Below, piece by piece: positions 50,001 to 59,000 of a stretch of DNA of 64,000 nt. The translations under genes and the position numbers were made by a program. The notes under the pieces were generated by a model. The model was not told the origin of the DNA. It made no database searches and saw only the letters and a list, made by a program, of their open reading frames with translations. Origin of the DNA: Mimachlamys varia (lineage: Eukaryota; Mollusca; Bivalvia; Pectinida; Pectinidae); NCBI GenBank assembly GCA_947623455.1, contig OX392532.1, positions 8,002,501-8,066,500 of the forward strand, in the 5' to 3' direction. The number at the start of each line of letters is the position of its first letter. The stretch's first letter is position 1.

Positions 50001-53000
50001 GTACATGTATGGAAAATATTTAATCCACATCAAGTTCTGGTACAGGTATGGAAAATATTTAATCCACATCCTGTTCTGGTACATGTATGGAAAATATTTA
50101 ATCCACATCCAGTTCTTGTACAGGTATGGAAAATATTTAATCCACATCCTGTTCTGGTACAAGTTTCGAAAATGTTTAATCCTCATCCAGTTCTGGTACA
50201 GGTAATGGAAAATGTTTAATCCACCTCCAGGACTGATACAGGTAAACAAAAATGTTAATCCACATCCAGTTCTGGTACAGGTAATGGAAAATGTTTAATT
50301 TACCTCCAGGTCTGGTACATGTATGGAAAATGTTTAATCCACTTCCAGGTCTGATACAGGTAAACAAAAATGTTAATCCATATCCAGATCTGCATGACAT
50401 GTATATGATGTATCAGTGCCATATTGTTGTAATGTCAGATTTGTCTTTGAATTGAAGATGATCATGCCTACAAATATTTACATTAAGATGAATTTTATCA
50501 GAAACACGTGGTGTGGTCGATCCCAGAATGATGACCCTCGCCCCACGCTGGTACAGACTTCACCGTTTGTAGTTGAGGCTGTATACTCTCTGGGTAAGTT
50601 CTAGATTTCCTGGTTTCTTCAATCATTCTGACTATATATGTAGCTGCTTATAATGCTGTACTGTAAATTCTCTGTCCTGTTATATTGTGAGGATATTATT
50701 TTTAGGTCCCCAGGTCAGATGACCAAGGGGAGATAATTCCTTACTATGGTGACCATCGCCCGTCCATCAACATCTGACTGGAAGCTAGTATCTAGGTGGA
50801 CCAATTAGAAATTGTGCAAATGGATTGGCTGACCCTCCAGAGCTTCATGGGGTGGACAAGAAAACGATAAATTGACCATATTATTCTAAATTAATTTCTT
50901 TTTGCAGGAGCTAAGAGGTGGATATCACCCCTAAGAGGTGGATATCACCCCTAAGAGGTGGATATCACCCCTAAGAGGTGGATATCACACCTAAGAGGTG
51001 GATATCACCCCTAAGAGGTGGATATCACCCCTAAGAGGTGGATATCACCCCTAAGAGTTGGATATCACCCCTAAGAGGTGGATATCACCCCTAAGAGTTG
51101 GATATCACCCCTAAGAGGTGGATATCACCCCTAAGAGGTGGATATCACCCCTAAGAGGTGGATATCACCCCTAAGAGTTGGATATCACCCCTAAGAGGTG
51201 GATATCACCCCTAAGAGGTGGATATCACCCCTAAGAGGTGGATATCACCCCTAAGAGGTGGATATCACCCATACTTGAAAGAAAACTGTCCTAATAAGAT
51301 AGTGGAGATTTAATATAGTGCAAAAGGGGCAAGTCATTTAATAAAATCAACCATATTTGTTTGGAAGTATTTCTAAATGGTGATGATCAAGAATGTTTAA
51401 ATAAAAGGGCTGCCCTCTGGGCTAAAGGGATGGGACAAAAAGAAACAATAATAGATTGTTACAGGGTTATAGGATCCCTACCACTCAAACAGTTGCTGTG
51501 TATAAAGACACTTTATATTGCAATTGTTGTTCTGGTATTGCCCTATCAGGTCCATCCCCACACATTGAGTATAAAGACACTATATATTGCACTTAGTGTT
51601 CTGGTATTACCCTATCAGGTTCATCCCCATACATTGAGACGTAATCTGACTATAAAGACACTATATATTGTAATTGTTGTTCTGGTATTGCCCTATCAGG
51701 TTCATCCCCACACATTGAGTATAAAGACACTATATATTGCACTTGTTGTTCTGGTATTACCCTATCAGATTCATCCCCACACATTGAGTATAAAGACACT
51801 ATATATTGCACTTGTTGTTCTGGTATTACCCTATCAGGTTCATCCCCACACATTGAGTATAAAAACACTATATATTGCTATTGTTGTTCTGGTATTGCCC
51901 TATCAGGTTCATCCCCACACATTGAGTATAAAGACACTATATATTGCAATTGTTGTTCTGGTATTACCCTATCAGGTTCATCCCCACACATTGAGTATAA
52001 AGACACTATATATTGTAATTGTTGTTCTGGTATTACCCTATCAGGTCCATCCCCACACATTGAGAAGTAATCTGAGTATAAAGACACTATATATTGTAAT
52101 TGTTGTTCTGGTATTGCCCTATCAGGTCCATCCCCACACATTGAGTATAAAGACACTATATATTGCAATTGTTGTTCTGGTATTGCCCTATCAGGTTCAT
52201 CCCCACACATTGAGTATAAAGACACTATATATTGTAATTGTTGTTCTGGTATTACCCTATCAGGTTCATCCCCACACATTGAGTATAAAGACACTATATA
52301 TTGCACTTGTTGTTCTGGTATTACCCTATCAGGTTCATCCCCACACATTGAGTATAAAGACACTATATATTGCACTTGTTGTTCTGGTATTACCCTATCA
52401 GGTTCATCCCCACACATTGAGTATAAAGACACTATATATTGTAATTGTTGTTCTGGTATTACCCTATCATGTTCATCCCCACACATTGAGACGTAACTTG
52501 AGTATAAGGACACTATATATTGCACTTGTTGTTCTGGTATTACCCTATCAGGTTCATCCCCACACATTGAGTATAAAGACACTATATATTGTAATTGTTG
52601 TTCTGGTATTGCCCTATCAGGTTCATCCCCACACATTGAGTATAAAGACACTATATATTGTAATTGTTGTTCTGGTATTACCCTATCAGGTTCATCCCCA
52701 CACATTGAGTATAAAGACACTATATATTGTAATTGTTGTCCTGGTATTACCCTATCAGGTTCATCCCCAAACATTGAGTATAAAGACACTATATATTGTA
52801 ATTGTTGTTCTGGTATTGCCCTATCAGGTTCATCCCCACACATTGAGTATAAAGACACTATATATTGCACTTGTTGTTCTGGTATTGCCCTATCAGGTTC
52901 ATCCCCACACATTGAGTATAAAGACACTATATATTGTAATTGTTGTTCTGGTATTGCCCTATCAGGTTCATCCCCACACATTGAGTATAAAGACACTATA

Positions 53001-56000
53001 TATTGCACTTGTTGTTCTGGTATTGCCCTATCAGGTTCATCCCCAAACATTGAGTATAAAGACACTATATATTGCACTTGTTGTTCTGGTATTGCCCTAT
53101 CAGGTTCATCCCCAAACATTGAGTATAAAGACACTATATATTGTAATTGTTGTTCTGGTATTGCCCTATCAGGTTCATCCCCACACATTGAGTATAAAGA
53201 CACTATATATTGCACTTGTTGTTCTGGTATTGCCCTATCAGGTTCATCCCCAAACATTGAGTATAAAGACACTATATATTGTAATTGTTGTTCTGGTATT
53301 GCCCTATCAGGTTCATCCCCACACATTGAGTATAAAGACACTATATATTGCACTTGTTGTTCTGGTATTACCCTATCAGGTTCATCCCCACACATTGAGT
53401 ATAAAGACACTATATATTGCACTTAGTGTTCTGGTATTGCCCTATCAGGTCCATCCTCACACATTGAGTATAAAGACACTATATATTGCACTTGTTGTTC
53501 TGGTATTGCCCTATCAGGTCCATCCTCACACATTGAGTATAAAGACACTATATATTGCACTTGTTGTTCTGGTATTGCCCTATCAGGTTCATCCCCAAAC
53601 ATTGAGTATAAAGACACTATATATTGCACTTGTTGTTCTGGTATTGCCCTATCAGGTTCATCCCCACACATTGCGTATAAAGACACTATATATTGCTATT
53701 GTTGTTCTGGTATTGCCCTATCAGGTCCATCCTCACACATTGAGTATAAGACACTATATATTGCACTTAGTGTTCTGGTATTGCCCTATCAGGTCCATCC
53801 TCATAAATTGAGACGTAATCTGACTGGGTCATAATCTGCAAAAAGTTGAGATCCCAATCTGCATAACATGTGTTGTCAATATGATTGCTACCACACAGGA
53901 ATGTTTGAGATAAGGCTAGGGGTTGATGATGCTGATTAGATAATTTACATATTGTTACGACATAGGAACGTTTGAGATAAGGCTAGGGGTTGATGATGCT
54001 GATTAGATAAAAATTTTACATATTGCTATGAAACAGGAACATTTGAGATAAGGCTAGGCGTTGATGATGCTGATTAGATAATTTACATATTGCTATGACA
54101 CAGGAACATTTGAGATAAGGCTAGGGCCTGATGATGCTGATTAGATAATAATTTTACATATTGCTTCGACACAGGAACGTTTGAGATAAGGCTAGGCGTT
54201 GATGATGCTGATTATAGATAATAATTTTACATATTTCTACGACACAGGAACGTTTGAGGTAAGGCTAGGGGTTGATGATGCTGATTAGATAATAATTTTA
54301 CATATTGCTACGCCACAGGAACGTTTGAGATAAGGCTAGGCATTGATGATGCTGATTAGATAACAAATTTTACATATTGCTATGACACAGGAACATTTGA
54401 GATAAGGCTAGGCGTTGATGATGCTGAACGTCCCCCAGAAATAGTGTTCACAGAAAACGAAGACACGTTAACCTCTAAAGAAACTAAATACTACAAGGAC
54501 GCCTTTCATCAATACGTTGTCAACGGTAAGTCATACTCCACTTACTTAGATTAACTTTAACGATTATTCTGAACCCAGACATTTCTGCCTCCATATTCAG
54601 ATCATTGTGTATGATTTTTCTAATAAGTATACTTTATTTGATATAACTCATGCACACACACAGGATCTGATACTGTTTTGTGTCTTCTTTCGTAACTACA
54701 CCAAAATGTTACAATCAAGGCAAATTTCAAAAGTTGTTTGGTGAGGTGCTTGGTAGTACTTACTTTGTTAAGAATTACGTGTGAGAGACTGTATGGATTT
54801 AAAACCCATTTCATATTGGACAGGAGCAAAGGATACAATTTAATATATTTGAAATGAAAGGGTTCTGTGGTTGTTAAAACACATATTTTGTTTGTAACAC
54901 CGTTGGATAGTTCGATCATGATAGAATTAAGAGCTTTATACATGCCGCTGTAAAGGAGATACTAGTTTGATACTTCGGAGATAAAAAGGTATGGGGTCAC
55001 CTGCTCAACCACCTGAGTGTTCTCTTGTGTTTTGGTACTCAGTATAATTAGGACCCCAACACACTAACAACACAGCCTGCAGGAGTGAGTAATATAAGTT
55101 ATAATGATTGATTTCATAAATGTTTCGAAATAAATCAAGACAAGTGTATATGATATCAAGCCCAGTGCTATTTTTCTGTTACTTTCAAAGTAATTATCTT
55201 TTTCTATCTTTTCATAAAACCAATTAAAGTACAGGCCTTGTGCCTACAGTTTTGTTACAGAGAAAATATGTGTCAATAAGATTGAAAGTCCTATACATTT
55301 TGGTCATGTACAAATGACAGTCAAATTTCGTATTATGTTGGCCAGGTGCTAAAGATGCTGTGAGCAGAGAAGGACCAACAACTAAGTTTGCAGCTGTCTA
55401 TCAGCTCACAGTGCCCCCTGGTGGCCACAAAAGAGTGTGTTGGGGGCTGTATCCAAAGGAAATCTATAACACAAGCAACCTTTGGGATGTTTCAAAAAGT
55501 GTTCAGGATGTCATTCTGCAGAGGTCACTGACAGCCAATGAGTTTTATCAGTCGGTATGTGGTTTTATTTACAGGATGTTCTAAAGTCAGTATAAAATAC
55601 TCCCCAAACTGTCGTTACAGGGGAGAATGAGGTTTTAGGTCTATCTGTCTGTGTAGTGAAATTTGTCTAGAGGATTCCTTTTACAAATATAGTCACACAC
55701 TCTAAAGTATGCACTGAAAATGAAATAGATTTCATACTTGTGTACATGTATGTTAGAACAATGAGAGTTTGAATCTTCAACCCTTGGCTCTCCGGCCCCG
55801 TGCTCTACCGCTGAGCGAAAGGGAAATTCCCTACAGCTCATGCTTATAAGGCAACGTACCCTAATCAATGCACATCTTTTACATATGTATCTATCCTAAG
55901 TAAAACTTTGGAAATAATGGCAGAATGGAGAGGACACTCTATAACTGTAGTACATGATAAACAAAAAGCCCTATAGCATGTCCATTGAGCCCTGGTACAC

Positions 56001-59000
56001 AAGTCTTCTGTATTAAATATACTCTGGTAGATATTTCCTGCCACCTGGGACAGAGAGTGGACGATGGTGGCACGACAGGCGTGTGCTGGACTTCTCTGGC
56101 ACAAACAGTACTACAGTTACAACGTGGCTGAGTGGCTGGACGACGTACGGAGGAAAGACAGGCGAAACGCCGGCTGCTGCGGAGTCCTGAAGAAAAAAGG
56201 AAACGCTTCATCAATCAGGAATAATAAATGGACACACTTCAATGCACATGATATCATGTCTGTGCCTGATAAATGGGAGTTCCCTTGGGTAAGAATCATC
56301 TTTCCTGTACAAACAATTGTATGGTGTTAGAAAAGCACAAAACAGTAATAATTCCACGTCTCTTTTAGTTGCATGTAATTACTGTAGTCTGCAGTATATC
56401 CTCTCAGGACATTCCAGATTTATTAGTGGAATTTAAGAAATTGCCGAAAAGCTATCAAAATTGCACCGATTGTGGTAGTGTGACTTGCATATTTTGTTCC
56501 ATTCTGTCCAGTTTGCTCCCTGGGATACAGCCTTTCAGATGATCCCGTATGTGAGACTTGACTCTGGCTTTGCCAAGGACCAGCTGTTGTTACTACTGTC
56601 AGACCGCTTCCTCCACCCATCAGGACAGGTAAAGTTACCAGGGTTGACAGAAATTATTAAAAGAGATGTTGAATTATTTAACTATTGAAAATTTTATTTA
56701 TGGGCGGATTGGTCGAGTGGTTAACACTCCGGTCTTCCATGCAGGCGGCCGGGGTTTGATCCCTAAATCGTATATACGCATGGAATATTCATGATCAGAG
56801 AAAGTGTTTTTCTCCTGCCACACATCTCCAACAACCCAGATGGAGCATAAAATTGTCTACTAATAGTGGCACTATAAAAGTTGCCATTGGAAACACGGTC
56901 CCACTACAAACAGAACATTATTCCTCTCCAGCACACACACATACATACACACACATATGGAGATATTAGCCAGGTGGTATAGGACAAGTAGTTAGTGCCT
57001 GATAAGGCAGCTCCTGCGAACTCCTCCGAATTGTATATAATAGAACTGTATGTGTTAATTGCATTGGTTGTATTGATTGTATAAGAATTGTATATCTATG
57101 TACTATAAAGCGCTTTAGAGTGGCTTTTAATTATGCTAGCTAGATAGGGCGCTATATCAAATGTTGTATATTTATTTATTCATCACACAGTCTTATAAGG
57201 GATGTAAATAAAAGTTTGCCATGCATAGAATTTTAGGTAAAAGTTGACCATATTTGGACTACTGTAGTAATCTGGTGTGTATTTTGTTGGATCATGGAAT
57301 CATGGAAACAATAAATATGGAGCATGTTCCATTTAGCAGAATGTTCCAATTGACAGCCATTGAAAAACATTCATCAAATTGTATATAGGACTTAACATTT
57401 TAGGTTTGTAACAATATATTGTGTGACAATGTATTGCGATATTTTTGATATTGTAGGATAGTGACAATTATTACATTATTATAAATTGATATTTGTTACA
57501 CGTTCTGATTGGCTAAGATAGCGCCACGTGATTCCCGATAAAAAGTCATATTGACCAGTCGTGCAAAAAAAAGCTGATTGACTGGGTGTTTCTAAAAATA
57601 GAAATATGACGTAACGTCAAGAGCTCTGAAGACCTTGGCACTGCTTGACAACAACAACAGTAATGGCAGACGGCAGGTTCGCTGTACTATGATGTGCCTA
57701 TGCCCTTTTTTGACAAAGTCTACATCCAGTTGTAATAATGCCATTATAATTTGCAAAGCATATTTTCATGCTCCTTCTATTACTCCCTGTATGTATCTTA
57801 ATACGTATCGTATTGTGACTACTGTATATCATGATACTTATCGTATTGTCATATTAATGTTTCGTTGTAGCCCTCGTTACCCTCTCAAAGTAATGTCACA
57901 GTGTGTAAAACTTGTAAGTACGCTGTTAGCCCGTTAAAACTATTTAACCATTATTCTAGCTGTTAGATATTAGATTTACACTTTTCGTAAATGTAATTTG
58001 GAACACCCTCATAACAGACCAGTTCTAAGACAGCACAGTTGGAACATACCTGTGTTGGATCAGTGTAGGGCACATCTACAATATCCTCTATATGACCATA
58101 TCACCTATAATGAGTAGAAATGTTCTTGTTTCAGATGTCAAGATGTGAGTTATGAGTTATAATGAGTAGAAATGTTCTTGTTTCAGATGTCAAGATGTGA
58201 GTTATGAGTTATAATGAGTAGAAATGTTCTTGTTTCAGATGCCAGGATGTGAGTTATGAGTTATAATGAGTAGAAATGTTCTTGTTTCAGATGTCAAGAT
58301 GTGAGTTATGAGTTATAATGAGTAGAGATGTTCTTGTTTCAGATGCCAGGATGTGAGTTATGAGTTATAATGTGTAGAGATGTTCTTGTTTCAGATGTCA
58401 AGATGTGAGTTATGAGTTATAATGTGTAGAAATGTTCTTGTTTCAGATGCCAAGATGTGAGTTATGAGTTATAATGAGTAGAAATGTTCTTGTTTCAGAT
58501 GCCAAGATGTGAGTTATGAGTTATAATGAGTAGAAATGTTCTTGTTTCAGATGTCAAGATGTGAGTTATGAGTTATAATGAGTAGAGATGTTCTTGTTTC
58601 AGATGCCAGGATGTGAGTTATGAGTTATAATGTGTAGAGATGTTCTTGTTTCAGATGCCAGGATGTGAGTTATGAGTTATAATGTGTAGAGATGTTCTTG
58701 TTTCAGATGCCAGGATGTGAGTATGAGTTATAATGAGTAGAAATGTTCTTGTTTCAGATGTCAAGATGTGAGTTATGAGTTATAATGAGTAGAGATGTTC
58801 TTGTTTCAGATGCCAGGATGTGAGTTATGAGTTATAATGTGTAGAGATGTTCTTGTTTCAGATGCCAGGATGTGAGTTATGAGTTATAATGAGTAGAAAT
58901 GTTCTTGTTTCAGATGCCAGGATGTGAGTTATGAGTTATAATGTGTAGAGATGTTCTTGTTTCAGATGCCAGGATGTGAGTTATGAGTTATAATGTGTAG

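Noticed and set aside
50896..50960. Extra exon after TTTCTTTTTGCAG
   Set aside because: The acceptor-like site is good, but what follows is the 20-bp array with no family similarity, and exons 5 and 6 already join in phase with continuous family alignment.
51361..53811. 816-codon plus-strand frame and 514-codon minus-strand frame as protein genes
   Set aside because: Almost entirely the 69-bp array inside intron 5; the short non-repeat leader has no recognisable domain and the start has no supporting context.
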